From assembly GCA_013361095.1 (NCBI GenBank), contig JAATWA010000001.1, forward strand, positions 620,001-684,000: DNA of 64,000 nt. The letters are read 5' to 3'. A program made the position numbers and the translations under genes. Below the pieces are notes generated by a model. That model saw nothing but the letters and a program-made list of their open reading frames with translations, was not told the DNA's origin and did not search any database. Positions 16,662 through 25,135 of this stretch are shown one piece after another. The stretch is from Pseudanabaena biceps (GTDB taxonomy: Bacteria; Cyanobacteriota; Cyanobacteriia; Pseudanabaenales; Pseudanabaenaceae). Every line of letters starts with the position of its first letter. Positions within the stretch are counted from its first letter, which is position 1.

Positions 16662-17201
16662 ATGTCTCTCGCTTACGCCATCTTGGTTTCCCTTATTTGT
16701 GAACCGAAAAGCGGTTATGACCTTGCTAAACAGTTTGACGGGACAGTGGGATTCTTTTGGCAAGCCACACACCAACAGATTTATCGGGAATTAACTAAAC
16801 TAGAGCAACAAAACTGGATCGTGGCAGAGGCGATCGCCCAAGAAGGGCGACCTGATAAAAAAATATTTTCTGTAAATGATTTGGGCTTGTCTCACCTGAA
16901 AACATGGCTGCTGCAATCTAGCGAAGTTGCCCCTGTTAAAGATGAATTTTTACTTAAGATTTATGCTGGTTATTTGATTCCTGAAGATACGATCGCCCAA
17001 AAGATCACATCTCATCGCCAATTACATCAACAGCAACTAGAAATTTATCAAGCGATCGAGCGTAACTTTTTTAGTTCACCTCAAGATTGTGCTAAAGAAT
17101 CTCGTTTTGCCTATTTGACTCTGCGCCGAGGTATTAATTTTGAAAAAGGCTGGATTGATTGGTGTGATGAAGTGATGGAGCTTTTAGCTAACTGGAAATA
17201 G
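16662..17201 (+). CDS. PadR-family transcriptional regulator
   Basis: A 179-aa protein. The winged helix is SLAYAILVSLICEPKSGYDLAKQFDGTVGFFW...QIYRELTKLEQQNWI, a textbook PadR N-terminus. The C-terminal part is a helical dimerisation domain (DEFLLKIYAGYLIPEDTIAQKI...RRGINFEKGWIDWCDEVM). ATG at 16662 gives the family start; the frame is open to 16617 but adds a lysine/asparagine-rich tail. PadR proteins usually repress a divergent neighbour in response to small aromatic or lipophilic compounds. Here the target is probably the divergent cupin-carotenoid oxygenase unit. Confidence 0.9.
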   Translation: MSLAYAILVSLICEPKSGYDLAKQFDGTVGFFWQATHQQIYRELTKLEQQNWIVAEAIAQEGRPDKKIFSVNDLGLSHLKTWLLQSSEVAPVKDEFLLKIYAGYLIPEDTIAQKITSHRQLHQQQLEIYQAIERNFFSSPQDCAKESRFAYLTLRRGINFEKGWIDWCDEVMELLANWK

Positions 17202-17297
17202 CTCAAAAAATTAGTGGCGCTGCGATGTGGCGATCGCTAGGTTAAACTTTGTAAAGTAATCAGCAAAACAAAAAATACAAATAAAACCTAAAAAGCA

Positions 17298-17486
17298 ATG
17301 AGTGAGAAGATTGTATGGACTCCTGAAGCCGAAGTCAAACTTAAGGACATTCCTTTTTTTGTTCGTCCTTTTGCCCGCAAAAAAATTGAGAAATATGCTC
17401 TAGATAATAATTTTTTGCCAATCACTGTCGATGTTTATGACCAAGCCAAAAAAATGTTCAATAAAAAATTTGAGCAAATGAATTAA
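17298..17486 (+). CDS. PCP_red-domain small protein
   Basis: A 62-aa protein, MSEKIVWTPEAEVKLKDIPFFVRPFARKKIEKYALDN. It matches the short helical domain found at the C-terminus of the light-independent protochlorophyllide reductase B subunit (PCP_red), with W-x2-EA-x-L-x2-IP-FVR-x2-AR. Stand-alone copies are common in cyanobacteria and have no proven role. The gene is complete, with its own ATG, and lies directly before a nested repeat cluster. Confidence 0.82.
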   Translation: MSEKIVWTPEAEVKLKDIPFFVRPFARKKIEKYALDNNFLPITVDVYDQAKKMFNKKFEQMN

Positions 17487-17500
17487 GGGGACTGTGCAAA

Positions 17501-17719
17501 CAGCAATGCTCATTGTAAAAATCATTTTTTTTGAAAGCTACTCCCTTCCCAGTGAAAGATTAGACGTTGCGGCGCGAAGCGCCGCAACGCTAATTCTTGG
17601 TTTTTAATGTCTATTTTTAGACTGGGAAGGGAGTAGCTTAGGCTTTCAAAAAAAATGATTTTGGGATTTTCAGCGGCTTCGGCGCTGAAAATCCCAAAGT
17701 TGGTTTCGTAATGAGAATT
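17501..17719. repeat. Family B element (B1), split by a family A element
   Basis: Left end CAGCAATGCTCATTG and right end TAATGAGAATT, with the two inner hairpins of family B: a GAAAGC stem, and GGGATTTTCAGC paired with GCTGAAAATCCC. The apex of the first hairpin is interrupted at 17539-17635 by A3. Removing A3 and one TA leaves GAAAGCTAGCTTAGGCTTTC, close to the intact apex in B5. Confidence 0.8.
17539..17635. repeat. Family A element (A3) nested inside B1
   Basis: A 97-bp element, TACTCCCTTCCCAGTG to CTGGGAAGGGAGTA, with the core GTTGCGGCGCGAAGCGCCGCAAC. TA is present at both ends, consistent with a TA target duplication. Length equals A4 at 33804-33900. Confidence 0.88.
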
Positions 17720-17780
17720 ACGAAAGACTAGGTAAAGCGCTGTAAGATATGAGTAAGTTCTGATAGGGGACTTACAAAAT

Positions 17781-19475
17781 ATGAATGAAATATTAGAGCA
17801 GTCAGTAGGGGAATCAGTCTGGAAAAGGTTGCGTCATGGCAATATTGCCACTTGTTCAGAAGCATTACAATTTTTAGTTGACATAGAAGGTAATGTTCAC
17901 TTGTCTTGGCTTGACCAAGATTTAACGCATCGTTTTTTTCGGGCATTTGAAGACCGCAGCGTTTTGCCGCCCATCATTCCCTTGTTGCTATGGCGCAACT
18001 GTTTTTACATCGGCAGTCCCCAAGGATTGACCGATCAACAAATTAAGCTAATTAGCGATCGCACTTTGACTGAGATCAAAGTGATCAATGTTTCTACCGA
18101 TAGTTATCGCAAATGGTTTCGCAGCCAGAATGTCCCCAATCCCAATCAAATTCATGCCACGCAAGCGATTAACCCACTGACAGGCGAGACTGAGCAAACC
18201 GACATTACTGAAGTTACGGATCTCTATCTATCGCAAGCAGTCGATCAAACAAGGCGAATTAATGCCATCATTTCGATCGCTTTACAACATCGTGCCAGTG
18301 ATATTCACCTAGAGCCAACACCTAAAGGTTTGCGCGTACGCTTTCGGATTGACGGTATTTTGCGTGATATCAAAATCTTGCCCCTCGATATTAGCCGCAA
18401 GATTATTGTGGCGCTAAAAGTCATGTCCGATATGGATATAGCCGATAGCCGCCGTCCTCAAGATGGACGCATCGGCAAAGAATATACCAGTGACGACAGC
18501 ATCCATAGCAAGCTCGATATGCGGGTCAGCACCCTTCCCTGCGTCTGTGGCGAAAAAGCAGTAATTCGTTTATTACCTCGTGATAATCCCTTTTCTAATA
18601 ACTTAGCAGCATTAGGATTTAGCGATCGCGCTCTAAAAATTTATGATAGTTGGTTGCGGCAACCGCAGGGGCTAATCATCATGACTGGCCCCACGGGATC
18701 AGGCAAAACCAGCACCCTCTACACCAGTTTGCAGGCGATCGCTCAAGAGCATGTCAATGTGATCACCGTTGAAGATCCTGTCGAATATATATTGCCCAAC
18801 ATCACCCAAACCCAAGTATGCGAACCCGCTGGCATGACCTTTGCCGCAGGTTTACGCGCCATTTTGAGACAAGACCCTGACATTGTAATGGTCGGTGAAG
18901 TCCGCGATCCTGAAACGGCGGAAACAGTAGTAAGGGCAGCTCTGACGGGACACTTAGTTTTATCGACCATGCACACCAATGATGCCGCCAGTGCGATCCC
19001 CAGACTCAAGGATTTAGGCCCTGATCCCGGATTGATTAGTGATGCTTTGTTAGGAGTGGTGGCGCAACGATTGGTTCGCAAAAACTGCCCCCATTGCTCT
19101 ACGCTCCATTTGCCTACTGTGGCTGAGTTGCAAAGTTTGAGACTAGAGCGGGAGGATGTCGAGACAAGTCAATGGCGTAAAGGTAAGGGCTGTGAAAAAT
19201 GCTTTTTGACTGGCTATATCGGGCGAGAAGCAGTAGTGGAGTTGATCGATATTGATGATGTGTTTAGACAACTAATTTATGAAGGAACGGTTACCCAAAT
19301 AAATCGTTATCTTAATGAGATTGATTTTATGTCTTTTCGCAAAGCGGCGATCGCTAAGTTAAATTCTGGAATAACTACCAGTGAAGAAATCTTACGGGTG
19401 CTACCGCGAAGTTCGTTATATCGGTTGACTGATTCTCCATTGCGTCCCGTTCACATGAAAGCAGTGAATACATAA
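17781..19475 (+). CDS. GspE/PilB-type secretion ATPase
   Basis: A 564-aa type II secretion/type IV pilus ATPase. The C-terminal core has Walker A GPTGSGKT at about residues 303-310, the Asp box ITVEDPVEY, Walker B DPDIVMVGEVRD, the His box HLVLSTMHTND, and a tetracysteine zinc motif (CPHC...CEKC). The N2-type domain is at about 150-280 (INAIISIALQHRASDIHLEP). The N-terminus is shorter than in PilB1 (about 670 aa) and does not resemble its MshEN repeats, so this is a second PilB/GspE paralogue. It would drive pilus assembly or secretion at the inner membrane. No other pilus gene is nearby. Confidence 0.9.
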   Translation: MNEILEQSVGESVWKRLRHGNIATCSEALQFLVDIEGNVHLSWLDQDLTHRFFRAFEDRSVLPPIIPLLLWRNCFYIGSPQGLTDQQIKLISDRTLTEIKVINVSTDSYRKWFRSQNVPNPNQIHATQAINPLTGETEQTDITEVTDLYLSQAVDQTRRINAIISIALQHRASDIHLEPTPKGLRVRFRIDGILRDIKILPLDISRKIIVALKVMSDMDIADSRRPQDGRIGKEYTSDDSIHSKLDMRVSTLPCVCGEKAVIRLLPRDNPFSNNLAALGFSDRALKIYDSWLRQPQGLIIMTGPTGSGKTSTLYTSLQAIAQEHVNVITVEDPVEYILPNITQTQVCEPAGMTFAAGLRAILRQDPDIVMVGEVRDPETAETVVRAALTGHLVLSTMHTNDAASAIPRLKDLGPDPGLISDALLGVVAQRLVRKNCPHCSTLHLPTVAELQSLRLEREDVETSQWRKGKGCEKCFLTGYIGREAVVELIDIDDVFRQLIYEGTVTQINRYLNEIDFMSFRKAAIAKLNSGITTSEEILRVLPRSSLYRLTDSPLRPVHMKAVNT

Positions 19476-19478
19476 CTT

Positions 19479-19654
19479 CAGCAATTCTCATTATAAAAAT
19501 TGTTTTTTTTGAAAGCCAGCCGTAGGCTGGCTTTCAAAAAAAAACAATTTTGGGGTTCGCTGGGCCTAAGGCGCAGCAAACCCCAAAATTGTTTTTTGCT
19601 GGCACAACTTGTTTGGGGGCGCATTGCGCCCCCAAACAAGTTATTGAGAAAGCT
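19479..19654. repeat. Family B element (B2) with an extra hairpin near the right end
   Basis: Left end CAGCAATTCTCATTAT at 19479, GAAAGCCAGCC hairpin, then the GGGGTT/AACCCC-type stem. The usual right end is disturbed. A separate hairpin at 19606-19642 (AACTTGTTTGGGGGCGC arms) lies where the right end should begin, followed by TTATTGAGAAAGCT, which may be the decayed terminus. Confidence 0.65.
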
Positions 19655-19934
19655 ACTGGACTTTTACACCACGCCAAAAGGCAATATATCCTTTGATCTG
19701 CTTAGCAGCATCCTTTGGTTCAGGATAGTACCAAGCTGCATCCTTATTAGTTTCGCCATTTACCTCAATGCTGTAGTAGCTAGCCACGCCTTTCCATCCA
19801 CAAGTAGTGTGAGTACCACTAGGTTTGAAGTATTCCATATGCAAAGAATCGGCAGGAAAATATTGATTTCCGTCCACAACTTCACAGCGATCGCTTTCCG
19901 CAAGGACAGCACCATTCCAAATAGCTTTTGGCAT
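19653..19934 (-). CDS. DUF427 domain protein
   Basis: The 93-aa protein contains AIWNGAVLAESDRCEVVDGNQYFP, TTCGWKGVASYYSIEVNG and AAWYYPEPKDAAKQIKGYIAFW, which together define DUF427, a compact beta-rich domain. Length is normal for a single-domain member. The biochemical role is unknown. It is convergent with the PilB-like gene, with the family B element B2 between, and is followed upstream by B3. Confidence 0.88.
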   Translation of the reverse strand: MPKAIWNGAVLAESDRCEVVDGNQYFPADSLHMEYFKPSGTHTTCGWKGVASYYSIEVNGETNKDAAWYYPEPKDAAKQIKGYIAFWRGVKVQ

Positions 19935-19970
19935 ATATTTAAATTTTTGGCAATTATTACTTTACTTACG

Positions 19971-20099
19971 CAGCAATTCTGATTATAAAAATTGGTTTTA
20001 TGAAAGCCATCCGTAGGATGGCTTTCATAAAACCAATTTAGGATTTTCAGCGCCGAAGGCGCTGAAAATCCTAAATTGGTTTTGTAATGAGAATTGCTG
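19971..20099. repeat. Family B element (B3) with 9-bp target duplication
   Basis: A 129-bp element, CAGCAATTCTGATTAT to GTAATGAGAATTGCTG. It is flanked by TTACTTACG at 19962-19970 and again at 20100-20108. The first hairpin has the apex GAAAGCCATCCGTAGGATGGCTTTC (written here as arms GAAAGCCATCC and GGATGGCTTTC). The second has CAGCGCCGAAGGCGCTG. Confidence 0.92.
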
Positions 20100-20109
20100 T
20101 TACTTACGA

Positions 20110-20154
20110 GTAAATCGCACTAAAAAACTAATTTTGTTTTTTAGTGCGATTTAC
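20110..20154. repeat. Hairpin, AT-rich
   Basis: Perfect 19-bp arms GTAAATCGCACTAAAAAAC around a 7-nt loop. It begins 2 nt after the target duplication of B3. No gene lies in 19935-20529 except repeats. Confidence 0.7.
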
Positions 20155-20223
20155 TGCTTAATTACCTATACATTGTATTGCTTGATAGAGTCAGCTAGGT
20201 AACTTTAGCGTTAGTATTATGCT

Positions 20224-20363
20224 CTATAGCAGGGCTAAATCATTTATGAGGAAAACAGGGTTTTGACACTTCAGCAAGCTCAGTGCATCGCTTCGCTCAG
20301 CCAACGTATATCTTTGGCTGAGCGAAGTCAAAACCTCTGACAACTCATTTAGGATTGCTATAG
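20224..20363. repeat. Long imperfect inverted repeat (CTATAGCA ends)
   Basis: The ends are CTATAGCA and TGCTATAG. Flanking partly complementary arms contain CTAAATCATTTATGAGG and CAACTCATTTAGGATT, and an inner stem pairs CTTCGCTCAGCC with GGCTGAGCGAAG. I see only one copy in the window. Confidence 0.6.
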
Positions 20364-20384
20364 ATGTTGATAGTAATTTTAAGA

Positions 20385-20490
20385 AGTAAGTATCTGGATT
20401 ATAATTAAAATCCAAATCTAAAAACTGTGGCGTAAGCTCAGTATGCGCCGCAAACTTAGGCTTTTGTATTTAATTGCGCCTAACTACTTA
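20385..20490. repeat. Family E element (E3)
   Basis: A diverged copy. Left end AAGTAAGTATCTGGATTATAA, right end AATTGCGCCTAACTACTTA, core around AACTGTGGCG and CGCCGCAAAC. It ends 39 nt before the start of the fusion glycosyltransferase gene, so it lies in its promoter or leader. Confidence 0.6.
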
Positions 20491-20529
20491 CTCAAAAACA
20501 TCTAGATTTGATTTAGAAAGGCTCAAGAT

Positions 20530-22656
20530 ATGCTTTTAATCACAGTTGGTACAGAACAATATCAATTCAATGCGCTTATGCATTGGATTGAGTTATTAGT
20601 TAAGTATCGATTGCTCAATGAAGAAATTTTAGTACAGTATGGGGCTTCGACCTATATTCCAGATGGGGCTAGAGCCTATCGCAAGCTAAGCGAACAGGAG
20701 CTTTTGAGCTTTGTGGATGCTGCTAGTTTGATCATTAGTCACTGCGATGAAGCAGTCGCACAACTACTCGAAGATAAAGATACGCCCTATGTTTTAGTGC
20801 CGAGGTTACAAAGATTTCGCGAACATGTAGACAATCATCAAATGGAAGTCGCCGACGACTTTGAACGTCGAGGTATCGCGATCGCCAGATCGCCTGGGGA
20901 TTTAGTTAAATTTCTGAAACTTCGGCAAACGTCAGCCGTTATTCCTAAGATTGATGAGAATCAACTATGTGAATATTTAAAAGAGAGATTTCAGCCCCAG
21001 AAACTAATGTTGGTCTGCGCTTCGGGTGGTTACTTTCGTTATATGCAAAGCCTCACATCCTTTTGGAAAGAATATAGCGATCGCCTATGGATATCTGTAC
21101 GTAATAAGGCAACGAAACAAGAGATAGAAGATCGTCATTACTGGGGATATGCGCCTGTCAAAGATAACTTGATCAATATTATTAGAAATGGGTTATTAGC
21201 GATTAAAGTTGTCCCCAGCTATAAGCCAGACCTAGTTGTCTCCACTGGTTCTGGCTTCAGTTTGCCATATTTGCTCATGGCTAAATGGTTTTGCGGAAGT
21301 AAAATTGTTTATATAGAATCCAAAACTCGTTTTCACGATATTAGTTTGCCAGCAAGAATTTTAACGCAACTCAAGGCGATAGATTTGCTGGTTGTCAGAA
21401 GTAAATCTATTTGCGATCTCTATCCGCAGACCGTCTATATTCCTGTCAGTGATGGCACTAACAAGGATCTCAGTTGTAATCGAGACTACAAACAAGTTTC
21501 CGTGGTTACTTTCGATGAGGTCGCTTTTATCTTCTGTCCTGAGCGATTAGAGTTTTCCACAGCACGCCAATTCTTGGATGATTTCCAAAATATTTGTAAT
21601 GCAGATGACTTTTATCCCAAAGTTATTATCGACATGAGTCATACCACAGTCATTGATAGTGCTGGATTGGGAGCATTAACGAATTGTCTGAGGCTAGCCG
21701 CGCAGAATAAGACAGAAATTATTCTGTGGAGTGTCAGCGAGGCTGTTGGCGCTGTGATTGGTCTTTCTTCTCTAAACAATTTATTTATAATTGAGCAAGG
21801 TAGTAATACTTTCCGTTTTGCTGAATTCATCCAACAATCGCGAGTTAGTAACATTACACCCTTTGGTTTATTTCTATTTAGACTGCAACTGGTACTCCGT
21901 AAGATTCCAGTGTTAAGAATATTTTATCCACTTCTTAAATTTCTATTTCCTTGGATTGATGTTGATCCCAGTGTTCCTGTACATCCTTCCGTCAAGAATA
22001 TAACTAAAAGATTGATTGATATAGTAGGCGCGATCATCGGTTTAAGCTTTACTACAATCCTGTTTATCCCGATCGCGATCGCAATTAGTTTAGAGAGTGA
22101 TGGCAGTATCTTATTTGCCCAAACTCGCTGTGGACTGTTGAGCAAACCCTTCCGTATTTGGAAATTTCGCTCAATGGTCAAAAATGCTGAACAGTTAAAA
22201 GCAAAAGTAGAAAATCAAATTGACGCAAATTCAGCGGATATGGATTCTGAATCAAAAGCAAATGGTAAATTCTTTAAAAATGCTGATGATCCTCGAGTCA
22301 CGAGGGTAGGTAGATTTTTGAGAAGGACAAGTCTTGATGAATTTCCGCAGTTTTGGAATGTCTTAATTGGCGATATGAGCTTAGTGGGAACGCGCCCTCC
22401 AACATATAACGAGATTAACTCCTATGAATTAGCAGTGGAATATCATGATGAGCGATATACAGAATGGAATCGTCTAGATGTCAGACCAGGAATTACAGGA
22501 GTATGGCAAGTCAACGGACGCTCGAATGTCCGAACTTTTGCGGAAGTAGTTAACTACGATATTGAATACCGTAAAAACTGGAGTATTTGGTACGATTTGA
22601 AATTGATAGTACAAACTGTTTTAGCTCTATTTGACAAGAAAAATAAGGCTGTCTAA
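20530..22656 (+). CDS. Fusion: Alg13-like + Alg14-like + STAS + sugar-1-phosphate transferase
   Basis: A 708-aa protein with four parts. Residues 1-140 ([17 protein letters not shown]... with [13 protein letters not shown]) resemble Alg13/PssE, the donor half of a GT28 transferase. Residues 155-315 ([17 protein letters not shown]... [15 protein letters not shown]) resemble Alg14/PssD, the membrane-anchoring half. Residues 325-430 hold a STAS fold ([26 protein letters not shown], with the phosphorylatable Ser in DSAGLG). Residues 488-705 are a polyprenyl-phosphate sugar-phosphate transferase ([13 protein letters not shown] membrane segment, [43 protein letters not shown]). It could make the lipid-linked first sugar and add the second, with STAS as a control or partner domain. 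The role in exopolysaccharide is inferred. Confidence 0.88.
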   Translation: MLLITVGTEQYQFNALMHWIELLVKYRLLNEEILVQYGASTYIPDGARAYRKLSEQELLSFVDAASLIISHCDEAVAQLLEDKDTPYVLVPRLQRFREHVDNHQMEVADDFERRGIAIARSPGDLVKFLKLRQTSAVIPKIDENQLCEYLKERFQPQKLMLVCASGGYFRYMQSLTSFWKEYSDRLWISVRNKATKQEIEDRHYWGYAPVKDNLINIIRNGLLAIKVVPSYKPDLVVSTGSGFSLPYLLMAKWFCGSKIVYIESKTRFHDISLPARILTQLKAIDLLVVRSKSICDLYPQTVYIPVSDGTNKDLSCNRDYKQVSVVTFDEVAFIFCPERLEFSTARQFLDDFQNICNADDFYPKVIIDMSHTTVIDSAGLGALTNCLRLAAQNKTEIILWSVSEAVGAVIGLSSLNNLFIIEQGSNTFRFAEFIQQSRVSNITPFGLFLFRLQLVLRKIPVLRIFYPLLKFLFPWIDVDPSVPVHPSVKNITKRLIDIVGAIIGLSFTTILFIPIAIAISLESDGSILFAQTRCGLLSKPFRIWKFRSMVKNAEQLKAKVENQIDANSADMDSESKANGKFFKNADDPRVTRVGRFLRRTSLDEFPQFWNVLIGDMSLVGTRPPTYNEINSYELAVEYHDERYTEWNRLDVRPGITGVWQVNGRSNVRTFAEVVNYDIEYRKNWSIWYDLKLIVQTVLALFDKKNKAV

Positions 22657-22748
22657 CACAGCAAAAAGATAACGTCCCAAAGCGTGAACACAGAAAAGTG
22701 CAAAGTGCTGTAAACATTGTATTCTGGTATAGCGATCTCCAAACAAGC

Positions 22749-22805
22749 GAAGTATAGAGAATTATTTTCCACCGAAGACGGGAGGAAAACAATTCTCTAT
22801 ACTTC
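22749..22805. repeat. Hairpin upstream of trpD
   Basis: Arms GAAGTATAGAGAATT and AATTCTCTATACTTC continue inwards to TTTTCC/GGAAAA around a loop. It lies 51 nt before the trpD start codon, between it and the sugar-transferase gene. It may terminate the upstream transcript or be a decayed family D core (AGTATAGAGA occurs in D2). Confidence 0.6.
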
Positions 22806-22856
22806 ACTAGACGGTAAAACGCTCTAAATAGAACCATAATACATACATAGATAATC

Positions 22857-23903
22857 GTGGAACAAAATTGGTCTCAACTTCTTAAACAACTTATTGATAA
22901 ACAGTCTTTAGCAGAAACACAGGCTACTTCATTAATGCATGGCTGGCTAGAAGGAGCGATCGCACCAGAACTGTCGGGAGCAATTTTAACCGCTTTGCAA
23001 TGTAAAGGAGTAGAAGCTTCGGAGTTGGCAGCAATGGCGATGGTATTGCAATCCCAAAGCGAAGGTCAAAAATTTAACCAGCAATTTGGACATATTGTTG
23101 ATCGCTCTAAACCTCTAATTGACACCTGCGGCACTGGTGGTGATGGTGCTTCCACCTTTAATATTTCTACTTCTGTCGCTTTTGTCGTTGCGGCGGCAGG
23201 GATTCCCGTAGCAAAGCATGGCAATCGCGCTGTTTCTAGTAAGTCAGGTTCGGCAGATGTTTTAGAAGCATTGGGAATTCATCTTTCTGCATCTACGGAT
23301 AAAATTTACGAAGCATTGCCTGCGGTTGGCATCACATTTCTATTTGCTCCGAGTTGGCATCCTGCGATGAAGTCAGTCGGAGCTATTCGTAAGAGTTTAG
23401 GAGTGAGGACTGTATTTAATTTGATTGGGCCATTGGTCAACCCTTTACATCCCACGGCTCAAGTCTTAGGGGTATATAGTAAGCAACTAACTCATACTTT
23501 AGCGGAAGCATTACGCTTACTCGATCGCCAACAGGCTGTAGTTTTGCATAGCCGAGAAGGCATGGACGAAGCAGGTTTGGGCGATTTAACGGATATTTCT
23601 TTTTTAAATAATGGTCAAGTAACTGAAGAAGCGATCTCGCCCGAAGAATTTGGACTCACCCATGCGCCCATTGAGAGCCTAAAGGGTGGGAATGTTGCCG
23701 AAAATGCCGAGATTTTGAGATTGGTTTTGCAAGGGAAGGGAACTCAAGCCCAGACTGATTGTGTTGCGCTAAATAGTGGCTTAGCTTTGAGAATTGGTGG
23801 CGCAGCAAATACTTGGTCAGAAGGGGTAAAACTTGCTACTGATATCCTGCAAAGTGGCACAGCTTGGGATAAAACTGAAGCTTTAGTTAAGTTTCTCAAA
23901 TAG
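22857..23903 (+). CDS. trpD: Anthranilate phosphoribosyltransferase
   Basis: A 348-aa enzyme that transfers the phosphoribosyl group from PRPP to anthranilate, step two of tryptophan synthesis. The PRPP loop is [17 protein letters not shown], followed by [21 protein letters not shown] and [29 protein letters not shown], all strongly conserved in TrpD. The start is GTG at 22857 (MEQNWSQLL). Length is normal. No other trp gene is adjacent, as usual in cyanobacteria where trp genes are dispersed. It ends at a perfect convergent terminator. Confidence 0.96.
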   Translation: MEQNWSQLLKQLIDKQSLAETQATSLMHGWLEGAIAPELSGAILTALQCKGVEASELAAMAMVLQSQSEGQKFNQQFGHIVDRSKPLIDTCGTGGDGASTFNISTSVAFVVAAAGIPVAKHGNRAVSSKSGSADVLEALGIHLSASTDKIYEALPAVGITFLFAPSWHPAMKSVGAIRKSLGVRTVFNLIGPLVNPLHPTAQVLGVYSKQLTHTLAEALRLLDRQQAVVLHSREGMDEAGLGDLTDISFLNNGQVTEEAISPEEFGLTHAPIESLKGGNVAENAEILRLVLQGKGTQAQTDCVALNSGLALRIGGAANTWSEGVKLATDILQSGTAWDKTEALVKFLK

Positions 23904-23914
23904 AAAAAGATCCT

Positions 23915-23964
23915 ATTCAAAGGAACAGGCAAGGAGCTTAAGCTCCTTGCCTGTTCCTTTGAAT
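23915..23964. terminator. Bidirectional terminator between trpD and upp
   Basis: A perfect 50-bp palindrome without loop bases (arms ATTCAAAGGAACAGGCAAGG, centre AGCTTAAGCT), 11 nt after trpD and 30 nt past the end of the convergent upp gene. The lack of a GC-rich tip and of family ends sets it apart from the repeats. Confidence 0.75.
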
Positions 23965-23993
23965 AAGGTTTGGCAGAAAATGTGGCTTGGTAA

Positions 23994-24647
23994 TTAAAAG
24001 GTTCCGAAGGAGCGATCGCCAGCATCTCCTAGTCCGGGAACAATCCATCCTTTTTCATTGACAACTTCATCAATACAACCTGAATAGATCTGGACTTCGG
24101 AAAATTGTTGATTAATTAGCTGCAAAGCTGGGGGCGCACAAAGAGCATTAATAATCCGAATATGAGAAGCATCAACACCTCTCTCAGTTAATAACTTGAG
24201 AGTTGTTATAATCGAGCCGCCCGTTGCCATCATTGGCTCAACAATAAAAACCCGCGTCTGTGGTTCAAATATCTTGGGCAAACGATCAAGATAACAACTA
24301 GCCTCCAAAGTCTCTTCATTTCTCACCAATCCTAAGTGGTACACACTTGCAGTTGGCAGCAATGTTTGACAACCCTCTAGCATTGATAAACCAGCTCTTA
24401 AAATTGGCACAAAAGCCAAAGGAATAGAACCATCAATTAACTGTCCTGTCGCGCTTGCCAATGGCGTTTCTACAGTCACTTCCTGCACAGGCAAAAATTC
24501 TCGAATTGCCTCGTATGTAAGCCATTTTCCCATCTCATTCATTGCTGTCCGAAAGAGTGGAACTGGCGTATGCTTTTCACGGGCGATCGTGAGCCAGTGA
24601 CGAATAACGGGATGAGGTGGAACATATACGCGCAATTGAGGAGCCAT
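23994..24647 (-). CDS. upp: Uracil phosphoribosyltransferase
   Basis: A 217-aa pyrimidine-salvage enzyme that makes UMP from uracil and PRPP. The PRPP-binding loop is VFIVEPMMATGGSIITTL (the usual form is DPMLATGGS, so Glu replaces Asp). The uracil site is VPGLGDAGDRSFGT at the C-terminus. PILRAGLSMLEG and YHLGLVRNEETLE are also family signatures. It starts MAPQLRVYVPPHPVIRHWLT. A family D repeat lies directly upstream in its promoter region. Confidence 0.94.
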   Translation of the reverse strand: MAPQLRVYVPPHPVIRHWLTIAREKHTPVPLFRTAMNEMGKWLTYEAIREFLPVQEVTVETPLASATGQLIDGSIPLAFVPILRAGLSMLEGCQTLLPTASVYHLGLVRNEETLEASCYLDRLPKIFEPQTRVFIVEPMMATGGSIITTLKLLTERGVDASHIRIINALCAPPALQLINQQFSEVQIYSGCIDEVVNEKGWIVPGLGDAGDRSFGTF

Positions 24648-24678
24648 TGATATTCTCTGAAGTGGACTTAATTTGTAA

Positions 24679-24783
24679 TACAGCGCTTTGCGCTCAAACC
24701 CGAACCAAGAATTTTTTTAATAGTGTTGCTTTGCAACACTATTAAAAAAATTCTTGAGGTTCGTTTAATCGGAAATCGCTGTA
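24679..24783. repeat. Family D element (D3)
   Basis: TACAGCGCTTTGCGC to AATCGCTGTA, 105 bp. The core hairpin has AAGAATTTTTTTAATAGTG arms and a TTGCTTTGCAA tip, unrelated in sequence to the cores of D1 and D2. It abuts and overlaps by 2 nt the end of E2. Confidence 0.82.
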
Positions 24784-24885
24784 AGTAGCTAGGCATAGTT
24801 AAAAACCAGAGTCAAAACTTGTGGCGATCGCTCTGCGTGCGTCATAAGTTTTTGGATTTTATAGGGGATTACGCCTAGCTACTTA
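24782..24885. repeat. Family E element (E2), best-preserved ends
   Basis: 104 bp with a perfect 13-bp terminal inverted repeat, TAAGTAGCTAGGC and GCCTAGCTACTTA. Inside are AACTTGTGGCG and CGTCATAAGTT in an imperfect stem, with a HIP1-like GCGATCGC in one arm. This copy defines the family ends. Confidence 0.85.
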
Positions 24886-24978
24886 GAAGCTATCACAAAA
24901 AATCGAAAGAATCTTAGCTTGAAGCCGCTGTAAAAGACCAATTTTGGTTTTTTGGAAGCTAACCAAATCAGGACGCAT

Positions 24979-25021
24979 AAAACCCAAAAGAGAGTTGCGG
25001 CGCAACTCTCTTTTGGGTTTT
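24979..25021. repeat. Family C-type hairpin at the 5' side of the coiled-coil gene
   Basis: Perfect palindrome, arms AAAACCCAAAAGAGAGTTGC meeting with almost no loop. The right flank (ACAGCCTGTA) resembles a family D end. The open frame of the following gene runs through it, encoding an arginine/lysine-rich stretch that is probably not translated. Confidence 0.75.
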
Positions 25022-25135
25022 AAAAAAGCCGCAACAGCCTGTAATAGCAAATTGCTAGAAAAAATATTGCAAATTGGGCAAAGTCTGCTAATGTTTGTCT
25101 TGTTAAATCCCTCGGCATTGTGGGTGAGGTTATCA

